Shown: one piece after another, positions 1-6,839 of the stretch
Numbering within the stretch: the first letter of the stretch is position 1
Layout of the letters: each line of letters begins with the position of its first letter
Assembly: GCA_937923265.1 (NCBI GenBank)
Contig: CALAJY010000052.1
Location: 1 to 36,570 of the forward strand
Source of the DNA: an uncultured Tissierellia bacterium
Lineage (GTDB): Bacteria; Bacillota; Clostridia; Tissierellales; Peptoniphilaceae
Direction: 5' to 3'
Length of the DNA: 36,570 bases
Made by a program: the position numbers and the translations under genes
The notes under the pieces: model-generated
Told to the model about the DNA's origin: nothing
The model's input: the letters and a program-made list of their open reading frames with translations, nothing else
Database searches by the model: none

Positions 1-290
1 CCCTCTTGTTCTCTGAGCGTGGCACTCTCTTTTAAAAACACTTTAGCGCTGTAGATGAGACATAATTTCTTTCTTCCGCGGACGGCATCCTGGGGTTGGC
101 CATAACGAAAAGAAGAACGCGCCTTTACTTCGACAAAATGGATGGTGTCCCCCTTGCTTACCACGAGGTCCAGTTCGCCATGGCGCGTTCTGTAATTTCT
201 TTTCCGTATCTGATAATTATGGGCTTTATAATACCAAGCCGCCAGATTCTCCCCCAGCCTTCCCTTCTTTTGAGACAGATTGTTCTGCAT
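1..290 (-). CDS. yraN: YraN/UPF0102 family nuclease-like protein, 3' end cut by window edge
   Basis: I translated this directly from the minus strand; 96 residues are visible before the window ends. The family signature is clear: GRLGENLA at residues 10-17, GELDLV at 38-43 and FVEVKARS at 52-59. E14, E39, D41, E54 and K56 match the E...ExD...ExK layout of the restriction-endonuclease-like fold. Family members run about 115-125 residues, so roughly 20-30 are missing. The biochemical role of the family is poorly defined; a link to DNA processing is inferred from the fold. YraN next to rnhB is a common pairing. The ATG at 290 lies 65 bases inside rnhB in another frame. No later start is possible without losing the conserved GRLGE motif, so the overlap looks real. 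Confidence 0.88.
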   Translation of the reverse strand, partial: MQNNLSQKKGRLGENLAAWYYKAHNYQIRKRNYRTRHGELDLVVSKGDTIHFVEVKARSSFRYGQPQDAVRGRKKLCLIYSAKVFLKESATLREQE

Positions 291-924
291 GCTCCAGGTC
301 CTTTCCGTGAATAAAACTTCTTCGGTGGATGGGAAGGAGGCCGTGCTGACGAATCGCCGCATAATGCGCCTTGGTGCCGTAGCCCTTGTGCTTGGCAAAT
401 CCATACTCGGGATGGTCGGCCCCATAGCGGATCATGAGATGGTCCCGGTAGACCTTGGCGACAATGGATGCACAGCTCACGGCGTAAATCCGATCATCGC
501 CTTTAATCACACTGATCTGTTCACAACGGGTATCGATCCGCTCCGCATCAATCACCACGAAATCCGGCGTCAAGACCCGGCCCTGTTTGGTTTTCAGACA
601 GAGCAGGGCTTCCTTCATGGCGAGCAGTGTGGCCTGCCGGATATTGATTTCATCAATCACCTGTGGGGACTTGCTGCCGATGCCAACGGCGACACAGGAG
701 GAAAGAATCGCTTGATTCAGCAGCTCTCTTCTTTTCTCGCTTAATTTTTTGGAATCGCGAACCCCCGCAATCTTTTCTCCTCGGGGCATCACAATGGCAC
801 AGGCAACCACCGGTCCCGCAATGGGCCCTCTGCCCACCTCGTCGATCCCGCAAACATACTTGGTATCGGCAATCCGCTCCCTCAGTCGATTTAGGTCTTC
901 TTCTGTCCACAAATCTCTTTTCAT
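226..924 (-). CDS. rnhB: Ribonuclease HII
   Basis: RNase HII cuts the RNA strand of RNA-DNA hybrids and nicks 5' of single ribonucleotides misincorporated in DNA, starting ribonucleotide excision repair in the cytoplasm. The 232-residue product has the hallmark GIDEVGRGPIAGP at 26-38, giving catalytic D28 and E29. D126 in VVIDAERID and D161 in SIVAKVYRD complete the metal-binding acidic set. DSKKLS at 57-62 and the GYGT segment near 181 also fit the family. The start is the ATG behind GAGGAATAGA. It follows rbgA, as in Bacillus. The last 21 or so residues are Gly/Ser/Lys-rich and are encoded in the overlap with yraN, so this tail is probably not part of the folded core. Confidence 0.97.
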   Translation of the reverse strand: MKRDLWTEEDLNRLRERIADTKYVCGIDEVGRGPIAGPVVACAIVMPRGEKIAGVRDSKKLSEKRRELLNQAILSSCVAVGIGSKSPQVIDEINIRQATLLAMKEALLCLKTKQGRVLTPDFVVIDAERIDTRCEQISVIKGDDRIYAVSCASIVAKVYRDHLMIRYGADHPEYGFAKHKGYGTKAHYAAIRQHGLLPIHRRSFIHGKDLEHAEQSVSKEGKAGGESGGLVL

Positions 925-949
925 TCTATTCCTCAGTCCGCGCCCTTCT

Positions 950-976
950 GTCTCATTCCTGAGACCTTCCGTCTCA
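950..976. repeat. Three-armed GTCTCA/TGAGAC inverted repeat in the rbgA-rnhB gap
   Basis: Arm A (GTCTCA, 950-955), arm B (TGAGAC, 960-965) and arm C (GTCTCA, 971-976) are separated by 4 and 5 bases. B can pair perfectly with either A or C, so two 6-bp hairpins exclude each other. There is no T-run on either strand, so it does not look like an intrinsic terminator. It lies just upstream of the rnhB ribosome binding site on the minus-strand transcript. A role in mRNA processing or rnhB translation is possible but unproven. Confidence 0.45.
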
Positions 977-980
977 ATTT

Positions 981-1829
981 TCAGAATTTTGTGTCAACTC
1001 GTTCCAGGCTCACCCGGCCCAGCCGTAATTTTCGAAAATCATCTAAAATGCGCCGGGACACCCGGTCGTAGTCCGCCTCTCCCCCTTTATATAAGGCACC
1101 AATCGACTGTGCGATGTGCTCCATGATCCGAACCGGATCCTCCTGGGGAGAGATTCCATAACGGTCCTGAATCACGTCGGGATTTCTGCTCTGAAGAAGC
1201 CGGAGAAAGGCATACCCAATGTCCTGAACCGGCAGAATTTCGTCCCGTATTGCACCCGTGAATGCCAGATGAAGCGCCTGATCGCCCTCAAATTTATGCC
1301 AGAGCACCCCCGGAGTGTCCATTAAGACCAGAGAGGATTTTGTTTTGATCCACTGCTGTCCCGTCGTGATTCCCGGCCGATTCCCAACCTTTGCACTTCG
1401 TCTGCCCGCCAAAAGATTAATCACCGTCGATTTTCCCGAATTGGGGATGCCAAAAACCAGGCAACGTAGCTCATGTTCAAAACGGTCTGCTTGTCGTTGA
1501 TTTTTTTCGCTGGCTTTCATCAACGCCTGACAAGCCGCAAGAATTCGGTTGGCTTCTCCCTGATCCAAGGCATCGATCGCCAGGGCTTGGTGACCCTGGG
1601 CACGATACGCTTGCACCCACTTTTCGGTCTCCCGGGGATCCGCCATGTCTTTTTTGTTTAACAATAAAAGACGAGGCTTCCGCTCCGTTATTTTCTCCAG
1701 CAAGGCATTGGAGGAAGAAGCGGGAATGCGGGCATCCAAGATCTCGATGCATAGGTCAATGAGAGGCAGCACCTTCTTTACACCATCCAGGGCCTTTTTC
1801 ATGTGGCCTGGAAACCATTGAATGGCCAT
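981..1829 (-). CDS. rbgA: Ribosome biogenesis GTPase RbgA (YlqF)
   Basis: RbgA is a circularly permuted GTPase needed for a late step of 50S subunit assembly, including incorporation of bL27, bL36 and uL16 in Bacillus. The permutation is visible: the G4 motif NKKD (58-61) comes before the P-loop GIPNSGKS (127-134), then PGITT (152-156) and DTPG (171-174). The N-terminal MAIQWFPGHM is typical. The C-terminal 100 residues form the ANTAR-like RNA-binding region of the family. The length of 282 is normal. The start is the ATG behind AGGGAG. A terminator-like hairpin separates it from rplS and no promoter is evident, so expression probably depends on read-through from the rplS operon. Confidence 0.97.
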   Translation of the reverse strand: MAIQWFPGHMKKALDGVKKVLPLIDLCIEILDARIPASSSNALLEKITERKPRLLLLNKKDMADPRETEKWVQAYRAQGHQALAIDALDQGEANRILAACQALMKASEKNQRQADRFEHELRCLVFGIPNSGKSTVINLLAGRRSAKVGNRPGITTGQQWIKTKSSLVLMDTPGVLWHKFEGDQALHLAFTGAIRDEILPVQDIGYAFLRLLQSRNPDVIQDRYGISPQEDPVRIMEHIAQSIGALYKGGEADYDRVSRRILDDFRKLRLGRVSLERVDTKF

Positions 1830-1843
1830 AACAGCTCCCTTCT

Positions 1844-1872
1844 AAAAAAGAGGACCCTCCTGGGCCCTCTTT
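1844..1872 (-). terminator. Intrinsic terminator between rplS and rbgA
   Basis: On the minus strand an 11-bp stem with one G-U pair (arms 1847-1857 and 1862-1872, loop 1858-1861) is followed by a short run of T. It starts 11 bases after the rplS stop. rbgA begins 14 bases beyond it with only a ribosome binding site between, so termination is likely partial. Confidence 0.75.
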
Positions 1873-1882
1873 CCACGGATCT

Positions 1883-2230
1883 TTAGTAGTTTTTTTTCTC
1901 CCGAACCTTAGCCGCCTTACCAACGCGATTTCTTAAGTAGAAGAGGCGAGCCCGGCGAGCTTTTCCGTGACGGGTTACGACAAGCTTCTCTACTCGGGGA
2001 GAATGGAGAAGGAAGGTTCTCTCCACACCGACTCCATAGCTTAAACGACGAACGGTAAAGCTTTCATTCACCCCACCGTGTTGACGCTTGATGCAGGTTC
2101 CTTCAAAAAGCTGAATACGCTCTCTGGATCCTTCTTTGATCCGGTAGTGTACCTGAAGGGTATCTCCTACGCGAAATTCCGGAACCTCTTTCTTCAGTTG
2201 TTCCGCTTCAATGTTCTTAATAAAATCCAT
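1883..2230 (-). CDS. rplS: 50S ribosomal protein bL19
   Basis: bL19 sits at the 30S-50S interface of the ribosome and contributes to an intersubunit bridge. The 115-residue product is full length, with the family segments GDTLQVHYRIKEGSRERIQLFEG and VRRLSYGVGVERTF and the basic tail RRARLFYLRNRVGKAAKVREK. The ATG lies behind a strong GAGGAGG site. It follows trmD by 10 bases, the conserved rimM-trmD-rplS order in Bacillota, and is the last gene before a terminator hairpin. Confidence 0.98.
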   Translation of the reverse strand: MDFIKNIEAEQLKKEVPEFRVGDTLQVHYRIKEGSRERIQLFEGTCIKRQHGGVNESFTVRRLSYGVGVERTFLLHSPRVEKLVVTRHGKARRARLFYLRNRVGKAAKVREKKNY

Positions 2231-2240
2231 GTTTTCCTCC

Positions 2241-2945
2241 TCAATCTTGATCGATTGTATTATTCCGGATTGCTGACAAAATATCTGGCCTTTTTCGCCT
2301 GGTATTTTCTATGCTGTTTTCTTCTCGCCAGCGTTCAATTTCTCCATGATTTCCCGACAGCAGAACCTCGGGAACCTCATATCCGCGAAATGACCGTGGC
2401 TTTGTATATTCATCGTACTGTAAAAGTCCCTGGGCAAAGGAATCTGTGCCGGCGCTCTCCGCGTTTCCCAGAACGCCATCGATCCAGCGGGAAACCGTAT
2501 CGATAAGGACCATAGCGGGCAGTTCTCCTCCCGTTAGCACATAGTCCCCAATGGAGATCTCCTCATCAATGAAGTGATTCGTCACACGAGCATCAATCCC
2601 CTCATAGTGTCCACAGAGCAGGATAAGATGATCATAGGATGCCAGTTCAATGGCCTTTTTCTGCGTAAGCACTTGCCCCTGGGGACTTAGGAAAATTCGC
2701 CGTCCCGGACCGGATTCTTCTGTTACCGCATCCATGGCGTCCACAATGGGACCGGGCATCATCAACATCCCGCTGGCCCCACCAAAGACGGTGTCGTCCA
2801 CAGACTTATGCTTCCCGGTTGCAAAGTCTCGAATGTTGGTCGTTTGAACTTCTAGGAGTCCTTTGCGAATGCTGCGACCTATGACCCCATAATCGTTGAG
2901 AAAGCCAAAAAATTCGGGAAAAAGAGTGAGAATATCAATCTTCAT
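2241..2945 (-). CDS. trmD: tRNA (guanine-N1-)-methyltransferase TrmD
   Basis: TrmD uses S-adenosylmethionine to make m1G at position 37 of tRNAs with G36, preventing +1 frameshifting. The trefoil-knot SPOUT domain is clear: SPQG (87-90), CGHYEGIDAR (111-120) and ISIGDYVLTGGE (130-141). The C-terminal domain follows from about 165. I start at the ATG at 2945, giving MKIDILTLFPEFF, the usual N-terminus; the open frame runs 42 codons further upstream but that part is rimM read in another frame. The 234-residue length is normal. Its start overlaps the end of rimM by 11 bases, suggesting translational coupling. Confidence 0.97.
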   Translation of the reverse strand: MKIDILTLFPEFFGFLNDYGVIGRSIRKGLLEVQTTNIRDFATGKHKSVDDTVFGGASGMLMMPGPIVDAMDAVTEESGPGRRIFLSPQGQVLTQKKAIELASYDHLILLCGHYEGIDARVTNHFIDEEISIGDYVLTGGELPAMVLIDTVSRWIDGVLGNAESAGTDSFAQGLLQYDEYTKPRSFRGYEVPEVLLSGNHGEIERWREENSIENTRRKRPDILSAIRNNTIDQD

Positions 2946-3444
2946 CAAATAGGCCCTCCATCGGTTCAATGAATATGGTTTTTTGGTCAATATCAATTTT
3001 TTGAACGATGCTTTGAATCGCCGGTACATAAACCAGCCGCCCCCGGGGGGTCTCGACTTCATAAACATCATTGACCGGATAGGTCAGCACCTGCTTCAAA
3101 AGCCCATAATCCCGTCCGGCTTGATCCACCAGATGGCAACCAACGAGATCTTTGATATAGAATTGCCCCTCTTCCGGTGCTTGCAGCTGATCCTCTTCAA
3201 TAAACAAATCCTTATGCAGGAGACTTTGGGCTTGCTCCAGGCTTTCGATTTCCTCAAAAGTCAAAATGCTCATCAATCCCCGGCCGCTCACACGGCGAAC
3301 CGTTAAAGGGATCTCCCCGGGATTTGCCAGAAGCTTCATGCCCGGTTGGAAGCGGCCTTCCCGCTCATCCTCCGTGTGCACCTTAAGGTCTCCCCGTAAG
3401 CCGTGCGCTTTCGTGATTGTTCCCAGATAGATCAACTCACTCAT
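2935..3444 (-). CDS. rimM: Ribosome maturation factor RimM
   Basis: RimM binds uS19 and helps mature the head of the 30S subunit. The product has the N-terminal RimM beta-barrel (YLGTITKAHGLRGDLKV) and a C-terminal PRC-barrel (FYIKDLVGCHLVD, then YEVETPRGRLVYVPAI). I chose the ATG at 3444, whose N-terminus lines up with known RimM proteins. A GTG at 3453 is an alternative: it sits only 4 bases after a GGAG, whereas the ATG sits 13 bases after it. The start overlaps the khpA stop, and the gene lies in the usual rpsP-khpA-rimM-trmD order. Confidence 0.93.
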   Translation of the reverse strand: MSELIYLGTITKAHGLRGDLKVHTEDEREGRFQPGMKLLANPGEIPLTVRRVSGRGLMSILTFEEIESLEQAQSLLHKDLFIEEDQLQAPEEGQFYIKDLVGCHLVDQAGRDYGLLKQVLTYPVNDVYEVETPRGRLVYVPAIQSIVQKIDIDQKTIFIEPMEGLFDED

Positions 3445-3676
3445 TATTGGCACTGATCTCCAAGTTCACCTTAACATTTTCCTTAATGGCGGATGCCTTG
3501 AGGATCTGCCGCATGGAATTCGCAATGCGTCCTTGTTTGCCAATGACTTTTCCCATATCATCCGGATGAACACGCAGGGTCAAATTGACAACACCTTGAT
3601 CACTCTCTTCTTCGATACCGATCTCATCCGTATGGTCCACCAATCCTTCCGCCATCGATAACAGAAGTTCCTTCAT
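3437..3676 (-). CDS. khpA: KH-domain RNA-binding protein KhpA (YlqC)
   Basis: A small single-KH-domain protein of 79 residues. The RNA-binding GxxG loop is present in VIGKQGRI at 44-51. In Firmicutes, KhpA pairs with KhpB/EloR and affects cell elongation and RNA metabolism, probably by binding many transcripts; that role is taken from the family. The start codon overlaps the rpsP stop (TAATG), so it is translationally coupled to the ribosomal protein gene. The rpsP-khpA-rimM order is conserved in this phylum. The start and length match the family. Confidence 0.94.
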   Translation of the reverse strand: MKELLLSMAEGLVDHTDEIGIEEESDQGVVNLTLRVHPDDMGKVIGKQGRIANSMRQILKASAIKENVKVNLEISANNE

Positions 3677-4080
3677 TACCGGTCCTCTTCTACTTTCTCT
3701 TCTTTCTCATCTGCCGCTTCTTCCTGTGCCGGCGCTTCCTCTTCCTTCGTTACGGGAGCTTCCGTTTTCTCTGCGGGAGCGGGCTGAGAAACAACCTTTT
3801 TCACCTGGTCTTCTCCCACCTTAACAAGGCCTTCCGACTCCAGCACGGAATAAAGTTTGAAAAGACGAGCAACCGTGTCCGACGGCTTTGCGCCATTCTT
3901 GATCCATTGCTTTACTTTATCCGCATCCACGCTGAATTTGCGAGGGTCAGAAATTGGGTTATAGTATCCAATCTCTTCGATAAAACGGCCGTTTCTTGGG
4001 GCACGAGAATCTGCAACCACAATCCGGTAGAAGGGTTTCTTTTTCGCGCCTAATCTTTTCATTCTGATTTTTACTGACAT
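3676..4080 (-). CDS. rpsP: 30S ribosomal protein bS16 with acidic C-terminal tail
   Basis: bS16 is an early assembly protein of the 30S subunit. Residues 1-90 are standard (MSVKIRMKRLGAKKKPFYRIVV..., RNGRFIEEIGYYNP). The ATG at 4080 lies behind GGAGGAAAGT; an in-frame ATG 12 bases upstream is too early. The protein is 134 residues against the usual 80-90. From about residue 100 it carries a tail of Glu, Ala, Pro and Lys, very rich in acidic residues, with no expected fold. Some Firmicutes and Actinobacteria bS16 proteins have variable tails, so this is unusual but not unique. bL28 and peptide deformylase in this window have similar tails. Confidence 0.97.
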   Translation of the reverse strand: MSVKIRMKRLGAKKKPFYRIVVADSRAPRNGRFIEEIGYYNPISDPRKFSVDADKVKQWIKNGAKPSDTVARLFKLYSVLESEGLVKVGEDQVKKVVSQPAPAEKTEAPVTKEEEAPAQEEAADEKEEKVEEDR

Positions 4081-4095
4081 ACTTTCCTCCATTTT

Positions 4096-5442
4096 TTACT
4101 TGAAAAAGGGATTCTTAAATAACCCCTTTTTCCGTTTTTTTCGATTCTTCTGAAGAGCGGTCATCTGTTTCATCATCTTCTTCGAATCCTTGAACTGTTT
4201 TAACAGGCGGTTCACCTGTACCGGACTCTGACCCGAGCCCTTTGCGATGCGCTCACGTCGGGAGCTATTTATTAAATCGGGATTTTGACGCTCCTCATCG
4301 GTCATAGACGTGAGAATCGCTTCAATTCGACCGATCTGTCGATCGTCGATATTTAATCCCGCAATCGCCTTCTGGTTAATCCCCGGAATCATCTTAATCA
4401 AGTCTTCCAGCGGTCCCATATGCTTCATCTGTTGAATCTGTTGATAAAAGTCGTTCAGATCATACTGTTGCGACCGAATCTTTTGTTCCAGCGCTTTCGC
4501 CTGTTCCTGGTCAAAGCTCTGTTCCGCTCGTTCGATGAGAGAAAGAACATCCCCCATTCCCAGAATGCGACTGACCAAACGGTCCGGATGAAATTCCTCC
4601 AAATCGTCCGGCTTCTCGCCAACACCCACGAGCTTAATCGGTTTCTTTGTGACGGCACGAACCGAAAGAGCGGCGCCTCCTCGGGCATCCCCATCCAGCT
4701 TGGAGAGAACCACACCGGTTAAATCAATCTCCCGGTTAAAGGTCTCAGCCACATTAACGGCCTCCTGACCGGTCATGGCATCCACAACAAGAAGGGTTTC
4801 ATCCACAGGTACGCCCGCTTTAATGTCTCTCAGCTCCTGCATCAAGTCCTGATCAATCTGGAGCCGCCCCGCCGTATCGATAATCACGACATCCCGGCCC
4901 GACTTTTTCGCATAGGCCAATGCATCTTTGGAAATATCCACGGGCCTGCGATCGGTCCCCTCTTCGAAGACGGGGGTGTCCACCTGTTTTCCCACGACCT
5001 GTAGCTGCTTGATTGCCGCGGGTCGATAGATATCACAGGCAACGAGGAGGGGGCGTTTCCCCTTTTTTATATAATAGCGAGCCAGTTTTCCGGCGTGCGT
5101 GGTCTTACCGGCACCCTGTAGGCCGCACATCATGATCACGGTTGGCGGAGTGGATGCATAGTTCAATGCCTGGTGGTCATCCGCCATCAGCTCGGTGAGC
5201 TGGTCACGAACGATCTTGATCACCATTTGCCCCGGAGACAGGGATTTCATGACATCCTCTCCAATGGCTCTTTCCTTGGTTTCCTTTACGAATTGTTTTA
5301 CCACCTTAAAGTTAACATCCGCTTCAAGAAGAGCCAGACGAATTTCCCGCATGGCGGCGTCTACATCCTTTTCGGAAAGCTTGCCCTTCCCCGTTAACTT
5401 TCCCAAGGCATTTTGTAAGCGTTCTGCTAAATTTTCAAGCAC
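4096..5442 (-). CDS. ffh: Signal recognition particle protein Ffh (SRP54)
   Basis: Ffh with 4.5S/6S RNA binds signal sequences of nascent chains and delivers them through FtsY to the membrane. The 448-residue protein has an N domain (1-90), a G domain with P-loop GLQGAGKTT at 107-115, DTAGRL and TKLDGDARGG, and a Met-rich M domain from about 300. The RNA-binding helix-turn-helix includes SSRRERIAKGSG. I start at the GTG at 5442, 4 bases after a near-perfect AAAGGAGG; this gives the conserved start M-LENLAERLQ. The longer open frame would run 24 codons upstream into ylxM and is not credible. It is 10 bases downstream of ylxM, its usual partner gene. Confidence 0.98.
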   Translation of the reverse strand: MLENLAERLQNALGKLTGKGKLSEKDVDAAMREIRLALLEADVNFKVVKQFVKETKERAIGEDVMKSLSPGQMVIKIVRDQLTELMADDHQALNYASTPPTVIMMCGLQGAGKTTHAGKLARYYIKKGKRPLLVACDIYRPAAIKQLQVVGKQVDTPVFEEGTDRRPVDISKDALAYAKKSGRDVVIIDTAGRLQIDQDLMQELRDIKAGVPVDETLLVVDAMTGQEAVNVAETFNREIDLTGVVLSKLDGDARGGAALSVRAVTKKPIKLVGVGEKPDDLEEFHPDRLVSRILGMGDVLSLIERAEQSFDQEQAKALEQKIRSQQYDLNDFYQQIQQMKHMGPLEDLIKMIPGINQKAIAGLNIDDRQIGRIEAILTSMTDEERQNPDLINSSRRERIAKGSGQSPVQVNRLLKQFKDSKKMMKQMTALQKNRKKRKKGLFKNPFFK

Positions 5443-5452
5443 GATGCCTCCT

Positions 5453-5809
5453 TTAGGAGTCTTCGATCTCCATAAAAAGTACGGTTTTTCTAAGTTTTTG
5501 AAGAATGCGTTCAAGCTCCCGCTTTTTATCTTCGGGAAGAGAAGCGATTCCCGTCTCTAAGTGCTGAAAGAGAGCGAGTGCTTCTTTCTGCCGCTGAAGA
5601 AGCCCCAAACTGTGTTCAAAATCCTCCATCTTCTTTCCCGCTCGATTGAGCTGGTCGGAGACCGCCTGTTTTGAAATCTTCAGGTTCTCCGCAATCTCCG
5701 AAAGAGACAGATCCTCATAATAGTAGGCTTCCGTCAAACGCCGTTGTTGCTTGGTTAGGAAGGCTCCATAGAGCTCGTAGAGCAGGCCCATTCTTACCAA
5801 ATCGTTCAT
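5453..5809 (-). CDS. ylxM: YlxM/p13 family helix-turn-helix protein (UPF0122)
   Basis: A 118-residue protein with a sigma-factor region-4-like helix-turn-helix: LTKQQRRLTEAYYYEDLSLSEIAENLKISKQAVSDQLNRAGKK, followed by a charged helical tail. The family is always found beside ffh and is proposed to modulate SRP GTPase activity or expression; its mechanism is not settled. I start at the ATG at 5809, 5 bases after GAGGG; a TTG 12 bases upstream is less likely. It is the first gene of the SRP/ribosomal operon, behind its own strong promoter. Confidence 0.93.
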   Translation of the reverse strand: MNDLVRMGLLYELYGAFLTKQQRRLTEAYYYEDLSLSEIAENLKISKQAVSDQLNRAGKKMEDFEHSLGLLQRQKEALALFQHLETGIASLPEDKKRELERILQKLRKTVLFMEIEDS

Positions 5810-5822
5810 CTCATCCCTCAAA

Positions 5823-5857
5823 AAAATACCACTGCAAATTTACTACAGTGGTATTTT
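5823..5857 (-). terminator. Intrinsic terminator of ftsY
   Basis: A perfect 12-bp stem (arms 5846-5857 and 5823-5834 on the minus strand, 11-base loop) is followed by a T-run across the foot of the second arm to about 5820. It lies 43 bases after the ftsY stop. Its first arm contains the -10 box of the ylxM promoter. Confidence 0.85.
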
Positions 5858-5881
5858 ACGCACTTATCGGTATGCTGTCAA
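5853..5881 (-). promoter_or_regulatory. Sigma-A-type promoter of ylxM-ffh operon
   Basis: On the minus strand a perfect -35 TTGACA (5876-5881), a 17-base spacer, and -10 TAAAAT (5853-5858, 5 of 6 matches). The predicted start near 5846 falls at the loop edge of the ftsY terminator. Transcripts from this promoter would therefore lack the first terminator arm and escape termination, while read-through from ftsY would be stopped. Confidence 0.85.
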
Positions 5882-5899
5882 GTATTTTTTCTTGACCCT

Positions 5900-6826
5900 C
5901 TAGCGGTCCAATCCAAAAATGGCATCGACAAAGGAATCCGAATCAAAGGGCCGCAAATCATCTACCTGTTCCCCCAGACCGATGAATTTCACCGGGACAT
6001 GGCATTCAATCTGCAGGGGAAAAACGACTCCTCCCTTTGCGGTACCGTCCAACTTGGTGAGGATGAGCCCGGTGATCTCGGTGACCTTGCTGAATTCCTT
6101 CGCCTGCAAGATTGCATTTTGACCGGTGGTTGCGTCCAAAACGAGAAGCACTTCTCGCTCCGCATCCGGATATTCCCGCTCGATGATCCGGGAGATCTTT
6201 TCCAACTCATTCATCAAATTTTTCTTGTTGTGAAGTCGACCCGCCGTATCGCAGATGAGAACATCCGTGTTTCTTGCCTTTGCGGCCTGAATGCCATCGT
6301 AGACCACCGAGGCGGGATCCGCTCCCTCTTCCCTTTTTATGATATCGACCTGAGCCCGCGTTGCCCATTCGTCCAGTTGCTCAATGGCCGCGGCTCGAAA
6401 GGTGTCCGCCGCCGTTAAAATCACCGATTTTCCCTGTCTTTTCAGGTAGGAGGCAAGCTTTCCGATGGTGGTGGTCTTCCCTACACCATTGACCCCAATG
6501 ACAAGAATCACGGAGGCTTTCCCGGGGTGAACCTTAAGCTCATTATGCAAATTCGTCACATCCAATTTTTCCTTCATCAGGGACCGAAGGGACTCCTTGA
6601 TTCCCTGGGTGTCTCGAATGTGCCCGTCTGCCACGCGTTGCCGCAGCTCGTCAATAATCTCCATGGTCGTCTCCACGCCGATATCCGCCATGATTAAAGT
6701 GGATTCGATATCGTCGAACATCTCATCATCGATATCCGCTTTTCCATGAAACAGATTATCCATGGCATCGGAAAATTGCTGCCTTGTCTTGGATAGTCCC
6801 TTCTTAAGGGACTCAAACAAACCCAT
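5900..6826 (-). CDS. ftsY: SRP receptor FtsY
   Basis: FtsY is the membrane-associated GTPase that receives the Ffh-ribosome complex and hands it to the Sec translocon. The 308-residue protein has an NG domain only: helical N domain to about 95, P-loop GVNGVGKTT at 111-119, DTAGRL at 193-198, TKLDG at 257-261 and the C-terminal GLGE..DDLRPFD. The long acidic A domain of E. coli is missing, as in most Gram-positives. The start is the ATG behind GAGGAG. It follows smc by 13 bases, in the conserved rnc-smc-ftsY order, and ends at an intrinsic terminator. Confidence 0.98.
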   Translation of the reverse strand: MGLFESLKKGLSKTRQQFSDAMDNLFHGKADIDDEMFDDIESTLIMADIGVETTMEIIDELRQRVADGHIRDTQGIKESLRSLMKEKLDVTNLHNELKVHPGKASVILVIGVNGVGKTTTIGKLASYLKRQGKSVILTAADTFRAAAIEQLDEWATRAQVDIIKREEGADPASVVYDGIQAAKARNTDVLICDTAGRLHNKKNLMNELEKISRIIEREYPDAEREVLLVLDATTGQNAILQAKEFSKVTEITGLILTKLDGTAKGGVVFPLQIECHVPVKFIGLGEQVDDLRPFDSDSFVDAIFGLDR

Positions 6827-6839
6827 CTGTTACTCCTCT

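Noticed and set aside
96..314. 72-codon plus-strand frame at the left edge
   Set aside because: It is antisense to yraN and rnhB; the yraN translation on the minus strand has clear family motifs.
950..976. GTCTCA repeats as an intrinsic terminator or CRISPR-like repeat
   Set aside because: There is no T-run on either strand, and three 6-base arms are far too short for a CRISPR array.
2946..3071. 42-codon extension of TrmD
   Set aside because: It lies wholly within rimM, and the conserved TrmD N-terminus begins at the ATG at 2945.
5443..5514. N-terminal extension of Ffh
   Set aside because: It is ylxM coding sequence in another frame; a near-perfect ribosome site points to the GTG at 5442.
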